From assembly GCA_964448115.1 (NCBI GenBank), contig CAYUVA010000022.1, positions 1 to 62,858 on the forward strand: a stretch of 62,858 nt of DNA, given 5' to 3'. Below, one piece after another: positions 16,620 through 25,321 of this stretch; positions within the stretch are counted from its first letter, which is position 1; every line of letters starts with the position of its first letter. A model generated the notes under the pieces. That model was not told where the DNA came from, ran no database searches, and saw only the letters and a list, made by a program, of their open reading frames with translations. Made by a program: the position numbers and the translations under genes. Source of the stretch: CAYUVA01 sp964448115 [NCBI: uncultured bacterium] (GTDB taxonomy: Bacteria > CAYUVA01).

Positions 16620-17764
16620 CAGTAGCTGTGCGCCTCTCCGATTCCCTTGCCCCTTATATGGAACACCTTCCCGTTACGCTCGAGGGTGAGTTTGAACTCC
16701 GCGACCCGGCGGAACTGCCAGGGATTGGTATAGAACAGCTTTACTGCCGTGCGGACAATAAAGGATAGCCGTCCCAGTATATCAATCTCACTGATAAAAT
16801 CGGTATATTTAATAGTGCCATGCAGCCTGGTGCCCCCTTTTTGATAATTCACCTGGTAAAGCGTGGGGAACTCGATATTGGGACCCCTGGCTCTTTGGTA
16901 GCCGGACATCTTGAGCTCGAAATCGCTGGTATTGATTATCTTTTCCCCCTTGTAGAACAGCATGAGGTATCTTAAATCCTCCCCCTTATAATTGTCCTTT
17001 AGTTCCTGGCGCCAGACCTTGAAGGAGATATTCTGATCATAGATGGACATCACCTGCCAGCTCTTGGAGTAGCTCGGAATCTTGATGGTGCTGTATCCGT
17101 GATCCATGTAGGCGACCCCTTTGATGGGGATTGCTTTCCCTTCCATCTTCAGTCTTCCCTGCATGGTGCCGGCAGGGATGATGATGGCGGTCTGCCAATA
17201 TCGTTCGCTGCCGCCTGGCTTAATGAAGTATGCCTTGGAATCTCCTATCATTATCGACTCAAACACGGCGGTTATATTCATGTCCAGGACAAGCTCCCCC
17301 TCTGCGACATGGAACTTGTAGTGCGGATAGGTGCCTTTAAGCAGATTCTCACCGATGCGTATATAGAACTGATTAGTCTTTCCCTCAATGCTCGATTGCT
17401 CGTATTCTCCATGTCCGTTCATAGTTTCTCCGGTCATGTTCTTTTGCACCCAGAGATCGACCGTTCCGCAGAAATTCTTGGTCGGGTGATAATTGGAGAC
17501 GGAGAGCATGCAATAAATATATAAATCATCCTCGGTGCGGGCGACAAACCACCATCCCTCGCCCCAGGAGTTGACATCCATCGGATGATAGCCGATCTCC
17601 GCCTTCGGAATGCCGCCCTCGAGCTGGTCAGCAGGTACCTGGGCAATTGGACGGTATTCGACCCGTATCTCCTTTGCGAATAGTGGGCACATACTAAAAC
17701 CTAGGACTACCACGAGGCATATAATCCCCGATAACCCTTGGATAGAACCGATTTTCATTATCAT
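16619..17764 (-). CDS. Secreted lipocalin-like protein of the CrtC/AttH family
   Basis: 381 residues with a signal peptide (cleavage near LFA-KEIRV, residue 30). The sequence has the two-barrel lipocalin pattern of the hydroxyneurosporene synthase (CrtC)/AttH/Svf1 superfamily: GEGWWFVARTEDDLYIY near 68-84 and GVAYMDHGYS near 215-224, the latter being the family's conserved G(x)WxDH-like strand. Family members bind or hydrate hydrophobic ligands such as carotenoids. No carotenoid genes are here, so a lipid-binding role at the envelope is more likely. It is the first gene of the eleven-gene run and couples to the LamG-like lipoprotein through TGATG. Confidence 0.7.
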   Translation of the reverse strand: MIMKIGSIQGLSGIICLVVVLGFSMCPLFAKEIRVEYRPIAQVPADQLEGGIPKAEIGYHPMDVNSWGEGWWFVARTEDDLYIYCMLSVSNYHPTKNFCGTVDLWVQKNMTGETMNGHGEYEQSSIEGKTNQFYIRIGENLLKGTYPHYKFHVAEGELVLDMNITAVFESIMIGDSKAYFIKPGGSERYWQTAIIIPAGTMQGRLKMEGKAIPIKGVAYMDHGYSTIKIPSYSKSWQVMSIYDQNISFKVWRQELKDNYKGEDLRYLMLFYKGEKIINTSDFELKMSGYQRARGPNIEFPTLYQVNYQKGGTRLHGTIKYTDFISEIDILGRLSFIVRTAVKLFYTNPWQFRRVAEFKLTLERNGKVFHIRGKGIGEAHSY

Positions 17765-17895
17765 TCCTCGACCTGCATGGACTTTATTCTTTACGGCTCA
17801 TTAAATATGCCATAATTAACTCGAATTTCAAAGCATCTTTGAATATAGCTATTTTTTCTTTTATATTTGAAGTAATATCTCACCTTGCTATAGCA

Positions 17896-18822
17896 ATGGA
17901 TGTTAAGGGTAATAACTGTTTTTCAAAGAAAAAACATGCCAAAGTATCCACCATAATCGTTACCTGGAACTGTGCTGATTATATTGTCGGTTGTCTCGAA
18001 TCTTTAAGGGATCATTGCGATGCAGCGGAGAACCACATAATTATCGTGGATAATGCATCTATCGATCCCACGGTGGAGCTTGTAAAGCAAAATGAAGTCA
18101 AGGTGGATCTAATCGAGTCGCCAGAGAACTTGGGATTTGCTAAGGCTTGCAACCTGGGCGCTGCCAATACTGAGAGCGAATACCTGTTATTCTTGAATCC
18201 GGATACAATCCTTTTAAATGATGCGATAAAAACACTTGCCGATTTTCTTGACTCACATAAGGATACCGGGGTAGTCGGGGGGAAGGTATTGAATCCGGAT
18301 GGCACATTACAGCCCCCTTGTCGGCGCAGGTTCCCCACCATCAGATCGTCAGTAATGCGCTTGTTTGGCTTGTCCAAACTGTTTCCAGCGCATAGATGGT
18401 CTTATTGCTATGAAATGTCAATGGAGAATGCCGACCGGGCGCATGAGGTGGATGCGGTATCCGGCTCGTTCTTCATTATACGAAGAAGCCTCTTCAATGA
18501 GCTGGGGGGTTTTGATGAGGATTTCTTCATTTTCGGTGAAGACCTCGACCTTTGCTACAGGGCAAAGATGAAGGGGTGGAAGATATACTATAATCCCGAA
18601 GCAAAGGTCATACACTATCGCGGGAAAAGCAGGGTGTTGAGACCGGTGAGCTCCCTGGTCGATACTCACAAGGCGATGCTTTTGTTTTATGATAAGCACT
18701 ATCGGCATAATCGAGCTGCTTTGGTCAACCTGGCGGTCAGGTGGGCGATCTATGCAAGACTAGCAGTGCTCGTGGTGATCAGCTATATTCATAGCCTGAT
18801 AAAGAAGCTGAAGGTAATATAG
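17896..18822 (+). CDS. GT2 family glycosyltransferase (rhamnosyltransferase-like)
   Basis: About 309 residues from ATG 17896; the open frame extends to a TTG at 17839 but the extra 19 residues are hydrophobic and lack a ribosome site. A cytoplasmic nucleotide-sugar transferase building polysaccharide repeat units. GT-A fold motifs: STIIVTWNCADYIVGCLESL at the start, IIVDNASIDPT, the nucleotide/metal motif FLNPDTILL, GxFFIIRRSLFNELGGFDEDFF and the catalytic-region EDLDLCYRAKMKGWKIYYNP followed by VIHYRGKS. This is the WbbL/rhamnosyltransferase pattern. Four bases before the WbaP-like gene, same strand; divergent from the CrtC-like gene. Confidence 0.85.
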   Translation: MDVKGNNCFSKKKHAKVSTIIVTWNCADYIVGCLESLRDHCDAAENHIIIVDNASIDPTVELVKQNEVKVDLIESPENLGFAKACNLGAANTESEYLLFLNPDTILLNDAIKTLADFLDSHKDTGVVGGKVLNPDGTLQPPCRRRFPTIRSSVMRLFGLSKLFPAHRWSYCYEMSMENADRAHEVDAVSGSFFIIRRSLFNELGGFDEDFFIFGEDLDLCYRAKMKGWKIYYNPEAKVIHYRGKSRVLRPVSSLVDTHKAMLLFYDKHYRHNRAALVNLAVRWAIYARLAVLVVISYIHSLIKKLKVI

Positions 18823-18826
18823 AATC

Positions 18827-20227
18827 ATGCGCAGTGGTCTTGCGGCATCAAGGACGATCAAGGCTGCCCTGATCCTGGTGGATATCATCATCGCGCTGGT
18901 AGCCTATATAGGCGCCTTTTATCTGCGCAGCCTAAGTGGCTTTTTTATATTCACAGAGCCGATGCCCTTCAATCGATATTTCCAGGTAACTCACTATCTT
19001 TGGCTCATATTTGCCAGCCAACTGGTGATGCTCTACTTCTTCGGCTTGTACGACCGTTTCTGGGGCTTCATGCGCCACCAGGTAGTGCAACAAGTGTTAC
19101 TGGCAGTTACCTTACAAACGCTTTTTTTAGTGAGCTTTTATTTCTTGCGCGCCGAGTACATATACCCTCGCTCTATATTTGCCATGTTCTGGCTGTTAAA
19201 TGCAACGCTGCTGAGTGTATGGAGGTTGATTTTATGCAGCCTGGATAAAGCTCGCAGAGGGAAACGCAAGGTGCTCATCGTTGGTGCTGATAAGCAGGTC
19301 GAGGAGCTGCTCAACGAGATCAAGCGCTTACCCTCCTATGGATTAGAGGTTGTGGGGATAATAGATGACAAGATGCAGGTTGGCGACAGCTTCATAGGCT
19401 ATAAAGTGCTCGGTAAAAGGGACCAGACAATTGCGATTGCAGATAAATATGGCGTTGACGAGGTTATTATATGCTCAGACAACACCTGGCAGGACAAGCT
19501 CATCGAGCAGATGGGCAGCTTGCAACGCCTAAACATGCGGATAAGCGTTATGCCGACCGTGTATGAGATACTGATCGGTAAGGTTAGGCACCTGCGCATA
19601 TATGATATTCCCTTAATAGAGGTGGTAAAAGATCCTTCACTCAACTATTCGTACTTGGCAAAGCGCACCTTTGACCTGGTGGTTAGCACCATGCTGGGGA
19701 CCATCGTCCTTCCTTTGATTATCGTTATCGCCATCCTGGTAAAGTTGACCAGTAAGGGACCTATACTATACAAACAGACCAGGATCGGTAAGAATGGGAA
19801 ATCATTCAAGATCCTAAAATTCAGAACCATGATCCCCTCAGCGGAGAAGGAGACGGGACCGGTCCTGGCAAGCCCCGATGATATGCGCAGCACCAAGATA
19901 GGCGCCTTTTTACGCAAGTATCGCATCGATGAGCTTCCCCAGTTGTACAACATCATTAAGGGGGATATGAGCTTCGTTGGACCTCGCCCGGAACGACCTT
20001 ATTTCGTAGAACAGTATAAAAAGACCATCCCCGGGTACAATGAGCGCTTCAAGGTAAAGCCGGGGCTGACTGGACTAGCCCAGGTAAACGGTGGATACGC
20101 AACATCGCCACAAAATAAGCTCAAATACGAGTTGGCTTACATATACAATCAAAGCCTGTGGCTTGATATAATAATATTGTTCGAGACCATAAAGGTCATT
20201 CTCACCTCAAGAACCGATGAACAATAA
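18827..20227 (+). CDS. Polyprenyl-phosphate sugar phosphotransferase (WbaP/WcaJ-type initiating transferase)
   Basis: 466 residues. It starts polysaccharide synthesis by moving a sugar-1-phosphate to undecaprenyl phosphate at the inner membrane. Four N-terminal helices (about 10-130), a central Rossmann-like CoA-binding-type domain (KVLIVGADKQVEELLNEI), a fifth helix entering from RTFDLVVSTMLGTIVLPLII, then the catalytic domain: GPILYKQTRIGKNGKSF, LKFRTM, LRKYRIDELPQLYNIIKGDM and SFVGPRPERP with the Asp-Glu and Pro-Arg-Pro core. Full length for the PglC/WbaP large form. It supports the idea that the flanking genes make a lipid-linked glycan. Confidence 0.92.
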   Translation: MRSGLAASRTIKAALILVDIIIALVAYIGAFYLRSLSGFFIFTEPMPFNRYFQVTHYLWLIFASQLVMLYFFGLYDRFWGFMRHQVVQQVLLAVTLQTLFLVSFYFLRAEYIYPRSIFAMFWLLNATLLSVWRLILCSLDKARRGKRKVLIVGADKQVEELLNEIKRLPSYGLEVVGIIDDKMQVGDSFIGYKVLGKRDQTIAIADKYGVDEVIICSDNTWQDKLIEQMGSLQRLNMRISVMPTVYEILIGKVRHLRIYDIPLIEVVKDPSLNYSYLAKRTFDLVVSTMLGTIVLPLIIVIAILVKLTSKGPILYKQTRIGKNGKSFKILKFRTMIPSAEKETGPVLASPDDMRSTKIGAFLRKYRIDELPQLYNIIKGDMSFVGPRPERPYFVEQYKKTIPGYNERFKVKPGLTGLAQVNGGYATSPQNKLKYELAYIYNQSLWLDIIILFETIKVILTSRTDEQ

Positions 20228-20726
20228 AATCGGCAATGGCTTGTATCTGGTCGCTTTTGAAGTGCTGTATGTCGGTCTTGATATCGAGATCACTTACCAC
20301 TGCCAGGCATTCTATTCCTGTGGTGCATAGCGGTGGAGGGGGTGGATCCTTAAATAAGTAAGCCTCTACTTTAGGGAAGTGATATTCCTTGCCTCCCTCG
20401 ATTATTAACAGGTCAAATCCTTTGAAGTAGGATAACATTTGCTCCAGGGGTGCTTGTTTAGCATCACCTTTACAAAACAAAACGTAGCCCTCGGCTGTAA
20501 TTAGCCCTGATAATCGAGATCCAGCCTGCTGGTGCCTGTAGGAGTCGCTGCCGGGAACATCGAGCCAGTGCAAGTGCGGGGCATGCTTGATGGTAGCGAC
20601 CGCTAGCCCCCTTGCTGATAGCTCTTTGAGCAAGGAGCAGATCAGTCGGGTTTTACCGCTGTTTTTATGTCCGATGATCGCCAGAATAGGGATGTTTTTA
20701 TCATTCATTTCAAGATGTGCCCTCAA
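20202..20726 (-). CDS. mobB: Molybdopterin-guanine dinucleotide biosynthesis adapter MobB
   Basis: 174 residues, full family length. A P-loop GTPase that helps MobA attach GMP to molybdopterin. Walker A is IIGHKNSGKTRL; ATIKHAPHLHWLDVPGSDSYRHQQAGS is the diagnostic MobB segment (KHxxH then GxDSxxxxxAG); LLIIEGGKEYHFPKVE is the IEG(F/G) motif that binds the second site. The start ATG overlaps the stop of the preceding small gene by four bases. The 3' end overlaps the convergent WbaP-like gene by 26 bases. No mobA or molybdoenzyme is in the window. Confidence 0.9.
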   Translation of the reverse strand: MRAHLEMNDKNIPILAIIGHKNSGKTRLICSLLKELSARGLAVATIKHAPHLHWLDVPGSDSYRHQQAGSRLSGLITAEGYVLFCKGDAKQAPLEQMLSYFKGFDLLIIEGGKEYHFPKVEAYLFKDPPPPPLCTTGIECLAVVSDLDIKTDIQHFKSDQIQAIADFIVHRFLR

Positions 20727-21010
20727 AGCACCTTCTCGACCTTGACGGTTCTATCTTCTGCCAGCCTGGTCTCCTCGATCTTTCGTTTGCTCATCAGTAT
20801 TAAGTCGCGCAGGCTGTCATCATCGAAGGGTTCTCCGGCTCTGGCTTGGGTTGAAAACAAGGCTCCGTACAAGGGGCTAGGGTGGCTGATAAACAGTATA
20901 TCGCCAGGCTCGGCTTTTAATGTATCCATATTATCCTTGTGCATGAATACCAGGGAGTCGTCTGTGTGCTCGTTGTATTCCTTGATTGTCAGTTTTAGCT
21001 TCTTAGCCAT
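20723..21010 (-). CDS. Small stand-alone double-psi beta-barrel-like protein
   Basis: 95 residues from ATG at 21008-21010 (MAKKLKLTIK), chosen because AAGGAAGGTG precedes it; the longer frame to 21034 overlaps the symporter stop. Not a named gene. The pattern LVFMHKDNMDTLKAEPGDILFISHP, then DDDSLRDLILMSKRKIEETRL and DRTVKVEKV resembles the double-psi barrel of Cdc48/VAT N-domains and molybdopterin-dinucleotide-binding domains (a GD turn between strands, then a hydrophobic strand ending V-x-V). The overlap with mobB (ATGA) suggests a link to molybdopterin chemistry. This is inference. Confidence 0.55.
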   Translation of the reverse strand: MAKKLKLTIKEYNEHTDDSLVFMHKDNMDTLKAEPGDILFISHPSPLYGALFSTQARAGEPFDDDSLRDLILMSKRKIEETRLAEDRTVKVEKVL

Positions 21011-21023
21011 TTCTACACCTTCC

Positions 21024-22583
21024 TTATAATTCAAGCTCTTTTTTGAATGTCTTTGCAGCCTTTGCCTCCGTGCCCCAGCATAAGCCGATCAGTTTATCCA
21101 GCGGCTTCGGCTTGGTGAACATGGTAACTATGACCGCTATAGTGCCGGCGCAAATCAATCCATAAAGTGCCCGCATGTAGGAAAACGCCTTTGGACCTGG
21201 GATCATTTCAGTACCGTGAGCGAAGGGTATGATAACCTGGGGGACGAATATGGAGAACATAATGAGACTGAATCCGCCTACCAGCGTCCAGAATCCAGCA
21301 TCCGGCGTGTATCGCTTCCATAGCGCCCCGAGCACTATGGCAAGAACCATCGGCGGTGCTATGGAAGCGGTAAAAGCGGCATGTGCCTCGTAGATGGTAG
21401 AGAAACTTGCAAATACAGGCACTAACATAAGCCCTATCCCGGCAGTACCAAGGGAAGCTACCTGAGCTATGCGCACATAGTGCCTGTCCGTTGCTCCCCT
21501 TTTCAGATACGGCTTGTAGATGTCATTGACGAAGACCGCAGATACCGCATTTATCAACGTATCTGCCGTGCTCATCAGGGCTGCGACTATGGCTGCGATG
21601 ATGATCCCGAAAAAGCCAGGCGAGGTGATGATATTGGTTACAGCGATGAAGATGTCCTTGGGGCTGGTATCAGAGGGTAGAACACCTTGCGCTACCATTA
21701 CTTTGCCGATGAGTCCCGGTCCAGCCACCACTAGCGCGGCTATTGGCATGAGGATAAGGACGGTGAAGAACATGCCCTTTCTCGCTTCCTTTACGCTCTT
21801 AGCGCTCATAAAGCGCATCATTATCCCTTGATTCATAAACCAAAAGGCAGCAGTATTAGTGATCCCATCCTGCCAGAAGATCCCCACTGAATTGAACTGA
21901 GGGGGATGATTGAACTTCGCCAGTCCGAATTTATGGCTGAAAGGTAACCAATGCCAGAATTCACCGAGACCACCTACATAACTAAGTCCTAAAAGACAAA
22001 CCAGGAATCCAGCGAACAATAACATGAGCCCCTGAAGCATGTCGGTCATAATCACCGAGGTCTGACCACCGAGTGAAACATAGATGGTAACGATTACAGC
22101 AGCGAATGTGGCGCCAACTATTACCGGCCAACCAAGAAGGGCGCGCAAGGCAACACCTAGAGTGAACAGGTTCATGCCGATATACCCTATCATGTATAAT
22201 AGAAGTATCACCGTTGCTGCGGTGCGCGTCTTGGTATCGAAGCGAAGATGAAAGTACTCCGGGATCGAGGTTACCCTTGAGTAGTAGATAAATGGTATCC
22301 AGCCGAACATCCAGATCGGCACCCACCACCAGTCATCCATGTATCCTGTGGTGGCTGAAAGCCCAAACTTATAGGCTGCCTCGGAGTACTTGATGAAGCT
22401 GTAGGAGCCTACCAACGAGGCAACCGCAGAGAAAGAGATCATGTACCAGGGGAAGCGCTGTCCAGCTAAGAAGAACTCCTTCGTGCTGGAGTGGTACCTG
22501 GAAAATAGGATACCAAACAAAAGTATGCCGAGCATGTAGCCGACTATTATTATGTAATCAATAGGAGCTAGATAAATATCCAT
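21024..22583 (-). CDS. Sodium:solute symporter (SSS family)
   Basis: 519 residues, about thirteen transmembrane helices. It imports an organic solute with sodium. Family features: STKEFFLAGQRFPWYMISFSA near the N-terminus, YVSLGGQTSVIMTDMLQGLM (the GGxxAVxxTDxxQ motif), and AIVAALMSTADTLINAVSAVFVNDIYKPYLK (helix 8 with the Ser-Thr sodium-site region and the SSS signature). Substrate is not readable. The next gene upstream on its strand encodes a 71-aa membrane protein 16 bases away, a probable accessory subunit; the double-psi protein and mobB follow downstream in one run. Confidence 0.9.
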   Translation of the reverse strand: MDIYLAPIDYIIIVGYMLGILLFGILFSRYHSSTKEFFLAGQRFPWYMISFSAVASLVGSYSFIKYSEAAYKFGLSATTGYMDDWWWVPIWMFGWIPFIYYSRVTSIPEYFHLRFDTKTRTAATVILLLYMIGYIGMNLFTLGVALRALLGWPVIVGATFAAVIVTIYVSLGGQTSVIMTDMLQGLMLLFAGFLVCLLGLSYVGGLGEFWHWLPFSHKFGLAKFNHPPQFNSVGIFWQDGITNTAAFWFMNQGIMMRFMSAKSVKEARKGMFFTVLILMPIAALVVAGPGLIGKVMVAQGVLPSDTSPKDIFIAVTNIITSPGFFGIIIAAIVAALMSTADTLINAVSAVFVNDIYKPYLKRGATDRHYVRIAQVASLGTAGIGLMLVPVFASFSTIYEAHAAFTASIAPPMVLAIVLGALWKRYTPDAGFWTLVGGFSLIMFSIFVPQVIIPFAHGTEMIPGPKAFSYMRALYGLICAGTIAVIVTMFTKPKPLDKLIGLCWGTEAKAAKTFKKELEL

Positions 22584-22599
22584 TAATAACCCCCCTCTA

Positions 22600-22815
22600 C
22601 TACTTGAAATATGGAGCTATGAACTGAAAGAAAAAGTGGTAGCCGAGGAAGCATAAAAAGCCCCCGGCTATCATGAAGAACCACTTGATATCCTCCAGCT
22701 TGTTTACATCGGTGGCATCGGAACGAAGGAAGATATATATGCCAACCGCGAACAGCAGACCACCAACCCCGTATTGATAAACAAAGGGGAGCCAGACCTC
22801 AACACCATACTCCAT
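22600..22815 (-). CDS. Small two-helix membrane protein, probable symporter partner
   Basis: 71 residues from ATG 22813-22815 (MEYGVEVWLPFVYQYGVGG), fixed by AAAGGAG eight bases upstream; the longer frame to 22902 has no ribosome site. Two transmembrane helices (GVGGLLFAVGIYIF and WFFMIAGGFLCFLGYHFFF) are joined by a short acidic cytoplasmic loop (RSDATDVNKLEDIK). No family recognised by name. Its position 16 bases before the SSS gene recalls small partner proteins found beside some SSS transporters. Confidence 0.65.
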   Translation of the reverse strand: MEYGVEVWLPFVYQYGVGGLLFAVGIYIFLRSDATDVNKLEDIKWFFMIAGGFLCFLGYHFFFQFIAPYFK

Positions 22816-22932
22816 TTTATTACTCCTTTTGGAAATCAAGGTTATCGTCCAGGCTCTTGACCATCGCTTGCCAATGATAGGCAAGAGCCTTGCAAAGGTC
22901 AAATAGGTGTTCCTAGTTTTTAGGATTCGGAT

Positions 22933-24123
22933 ATGCTAAAAGAGCAATGGTCTATGGTCAAGTACAAATTTAGGTTCGTTGTTACAGGTCTGGCAGTTTT
23001 TCATGCTTTTATAGCAATATCATCGCTTTATGCATACAGCAACGATGACGATGGCAGTTCAGAAGCAGAGTTGCTGGAGCGTTTCAACTATGGTCTGGCT
23101 TTCTTCATCGATATTCCCCTAAGTGGCGGGGGAAGGAATGTCTATGCCCCGGCGCTGGTCAAGATACCAAAGGGTGCTGCCTTGGGAGAGACCTTTGTCG
23201 ATATAATGATCATCGGCAATGAAGCAATATTCTCCTTCAAGAACAAGGATCTTGGCGGTCGCCCCTATGAGGGCGAGATCACCCTCAAGGGGAGCATATT
23301 GAACGCTGATAACAGCTACTTCAAGTACATCAATGGCGTGATGGTCGATGAGCAGCTATTCTTCGCCAATTATGGCTCCATAAAGGTTGGCATTCAGCGC
23401 AAGTTCGGGGAGCATGTGAAAACCGGTCCCTCGCTGGAGATGCGCGCCTACAAGTATCTCGATGCCTTTGACACGGCAAGCGAGCTTGTACTACCTAGCG
23501 ATACAATCAGCAGCATGATTCATTGGGATTTAAAGATTGATAAGGGCAAACATCGGCGAATGTTGGAGCTGTATGATGGATTCGAGTTCACGCTTAGGGG
23601 CTTATATGCCAAGCGGACTCCCTGGCGAGATTGGGGGATGCCGGGGGAGGAAGGGGAGTTTTTCGATGGAGATCTCACCGATGAGTACTATAGTTTTCAT
23701 GCTCGGTTGCATCTGGGTTATACGCCGGGTGGATATCATAACCTTCAGGCTCATCTTACTTATGCCAAAGGGGAGCATCTCGACGATCTAAGCCGATTCG
23801 TTGCCGGCGGAGCGCTAAACTTCGGCGACTTCAATTCGCTGATCGGCTATTACTATCGGGAGCTTAAGGTGGGGGAGATCGCCCTGTTCAATTTCTCTTA
23901 TGGATTCGATCTGGGGAAGCGCCTGCGATTATGGCTGCGCTACGATACCGCTCATGCGCCCGAATACGATGTCGGATGGTTATGCGGACTTGGCGCAGAG
24001 CTTAGGATAAAGACCTATATGGATGCGCCGGTTCGTATTATCTATGGTCGCTCGCTGGAGTCTTACAGCAGCCAAAGACGCGATACAGAGACGCTATCCA
24101 TTGTGCTAGTGGGTGCATTTTAG
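22933..24123 (+). CDS. Predicted outer-membrane beta-barrel protein
   Basis: 396 residues. The N-terminal signal peptide is followed by an acidic mature start (SNDDDGSSEAELLERF). Alternating hydrophobic strands run throughout (for example FHARLHLGYTPGGYHNLQAH, ALNFGDFNSLIGYYYREL, LRLWLRYDTAH) and the protein ends in TETLSIVLVGAF, a terminal aromatic strand typical of barrels recognised by BamA. No named family. The ATG 22933 has AGGA seven bases upstream; ATG 22954 is an alternative. A channel or surface role is inferred from architecture only. Confidence 0.65.
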   Translation: MLKEQWSMVKYKFRFVVTGLAVFHAFIAISSLYAYSNDDDGSSEAELLERFNYGLAFFIDIPLSGGGRNVYAPALVKIPKGAALGETFVDIMIIGNEAIFSFKNKDLGGRPYEGEITLKGSILNADNSYFKYINGVMVDEQLFFANYGSIKVGIQRKFGEHVKTGPSLEMRAYKYLDAFDTASELVLPSDTISSMIHWDLKIDKGKHRRMLELYDGFEFTLRGLYAKRTPWRDWGMPGEEGEFFDGDLTDEYYSFHARLHLGYTPGGYHNLQAHLTYAKGEHLDDLSRFVAGGALNFGDFNSLIGYYYRELKVGEIALFNFSYGFDLGKRLRLWLRYDTAHAPEYDVGWLCGLGAELRIKTYMDAPVRIIYGRSLESYSSQRRDTETLSIVLVGAF

Positions 24124-24129
24124 ATTCCA

Positions 24130-24864
24130 ATGGCATTTTATTTCAACCAGAATACAAGCTATATTTACAGAATGTCAGCTTCACGACCGACTTTAGCTGT
24201 TATCATACCGGCGCTTAATGAAGCGCACAACCTGCCTGTTGTACTTGATAGAGTACTGGCTTTGCCACTTGATAAGCAGGTCATAGTGGTCGATGACGGA
24301 AGTACGGATGCAACGCCGCAAATCCTGGAAGGTTATATCTCAAAAGGGGTACAAACCATCACCAATCCATACAATATGGGCAAGGGTGCTTCGATCCGCA
24401 GAGCACTTCCCCTGGCAAAAGGCAGGATCATTATCATCCAGGATGCTGACCTCGAGTACAACCCGGAAGACATACCCAAGGTGATCCAGCCGATAATCGA
24501 TGGTCGGGCGCAGGTTGTCTATGGCTCGCGGATACTTGGCGGGGGGAGGATGTCATACTTCAGCTTTCTCGCCGGTGGACTGTTGCTATCTTGGATTACT
24601 AACCTTCTTTACAAGGCTGCCATTACCGATGAGCCGACCTGCTACAAGGCGTTTGACCGTGAGCTTTTATCGCAGATAAAACTGGAATGCGCTGGCTTCG
24701 AGTTCTGCCCCGAGATAACAGCAAAAATCTTGAAGAATGGGATTGACATTCTGGAGGTGCCCATAGACTACACCCCCAGAAGCAAATCGCAAGGCAAGAA
24801 GATAAGGTGGAAGGATGGGCTGATAGCTATCTGGACGCTTATAAAATATCGATTGGTTAATTGA
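24130..24864 (+). CDS. GT2 glycosyltransferase, polyprenyl-phosphate sugar synthase type (DPM1-like)
   Basis: About 244 residues (or 230 from ATG 24172, MSASRPTLAV, which removes an unusual leader). It moves a sugar from a nucleotide to polyprenyl phosphate, making the donor used by GT-C enzymes. GT-A motifs: LAVIIPALNEAHNLP, VVDDGSTDATPQIL, NPYNMGKGASIRRAL, IIQDADLEYNPED (catalytic metal motif), FEFCPEITAKI and the end motif YTPRSKSQGKKIRWKDGL. This matches DPM1/ArnC-type soluble synthases without membrane helices. A GT-C protein is encoded two genes later, a natural donor/acceptor pairing. Confidence 0.85.
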   Translation: MAFYFNQNTSYIYRMSASRPTLAVIIPALNEAHNLPVVLDRVLALPLDKQVIVVDDGSTDATPQILEGYISKGVQTITNPYNMGKGASIRRALPLAKGRIIIIQDADLEYNPEDIPKVIQPIIDGRAQVVYGSRILGGGRMSYFSFLAGGLLLSWITNLLYKAAITDEPTCYKAFDRELLSQIKLECAGFEFCPEITAKILKNGIDILEVPIDYTPRSKSQGKKIRWKDGLIAIWTLIKYRLVN

Positions 24865-24865
24865 T

Positions 24866-24895
24866 TTGTCATCATTGTCATACATAAGGTATAAT
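24866..24895 (+). promoter_or_regulatory. Sigma70-like promoter
   Basis: TTGTCA at 24866-24871 and a perfect TATAAT at 24890-24895, 18 bases apart, 30 bases before the ATG at 24925. It probably drives the 116-aa membrane protein and the GT-C gene after it. Confidence 0.5.
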
Positions 24896-24924
24896 TAGAT
24901 CGAAGAAAGCCAAGGAATGTTGGG

Positions 24925-25275
24925 ATGAAGGCAATACTAGATTTCATACTGGAGCGCAGGAACATAGAGGTGCTGTTCAATGTGCTTGCCGTTTCACTCC
25001 CCATACTGGGATTGGTGATCGGTCTTGTAGTTGGGCGCATCAAGGGGAGGATAAAGCCTTATTTGATTACATTCACGCTGGCCGGGCTTTTTGGACCCTT
25101 CAACTGGGTGATGTGGCGCATATATAATGCAATCACCGACCACTATGGTCTTGACACAGTGAAGAATCTCCTAATCAACCTAGCCTTATTCATCGTAGTC
25201 GGCATCGTATTAGGGGTCGGCATCGGGCTTGTGCGCAGAGGCTTTATAAATGCTGACCGTTCCCCTGAGAAATAG
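24925..25275 (+). CDS. Small membrane protein of unknown function
   Basis: 116 residues with three transmembrane helices (about 16-37, 49-68 and 84-105) and basic loops (RIKGRIKP). Not recognised. It has its own promoter-like site upstream and lies 46 bases before a GT-C gene. GxxxG-rich helices (GLVIGLVVGRIKG and GIVLGVGIGLVRRG) suggest tight packing or oligomerisation. No function is assigned. Confidence 0.6.
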   Translation: MKAILDFILERRNIEVLFNVLAVSLPILGLVIGLVVGRIKGRIKPYLITFTLAGLFGPFNWVMWRIYNAITDHYGLDTVKNLLINLALFIVVGIVLGVGIGLVRRGFINADRSPEK

Positions 25276-25321
25276 GGTGCTATCCTGTTTATATTAGTCC
25301 GAAAACTGCCTGAACAGATCT

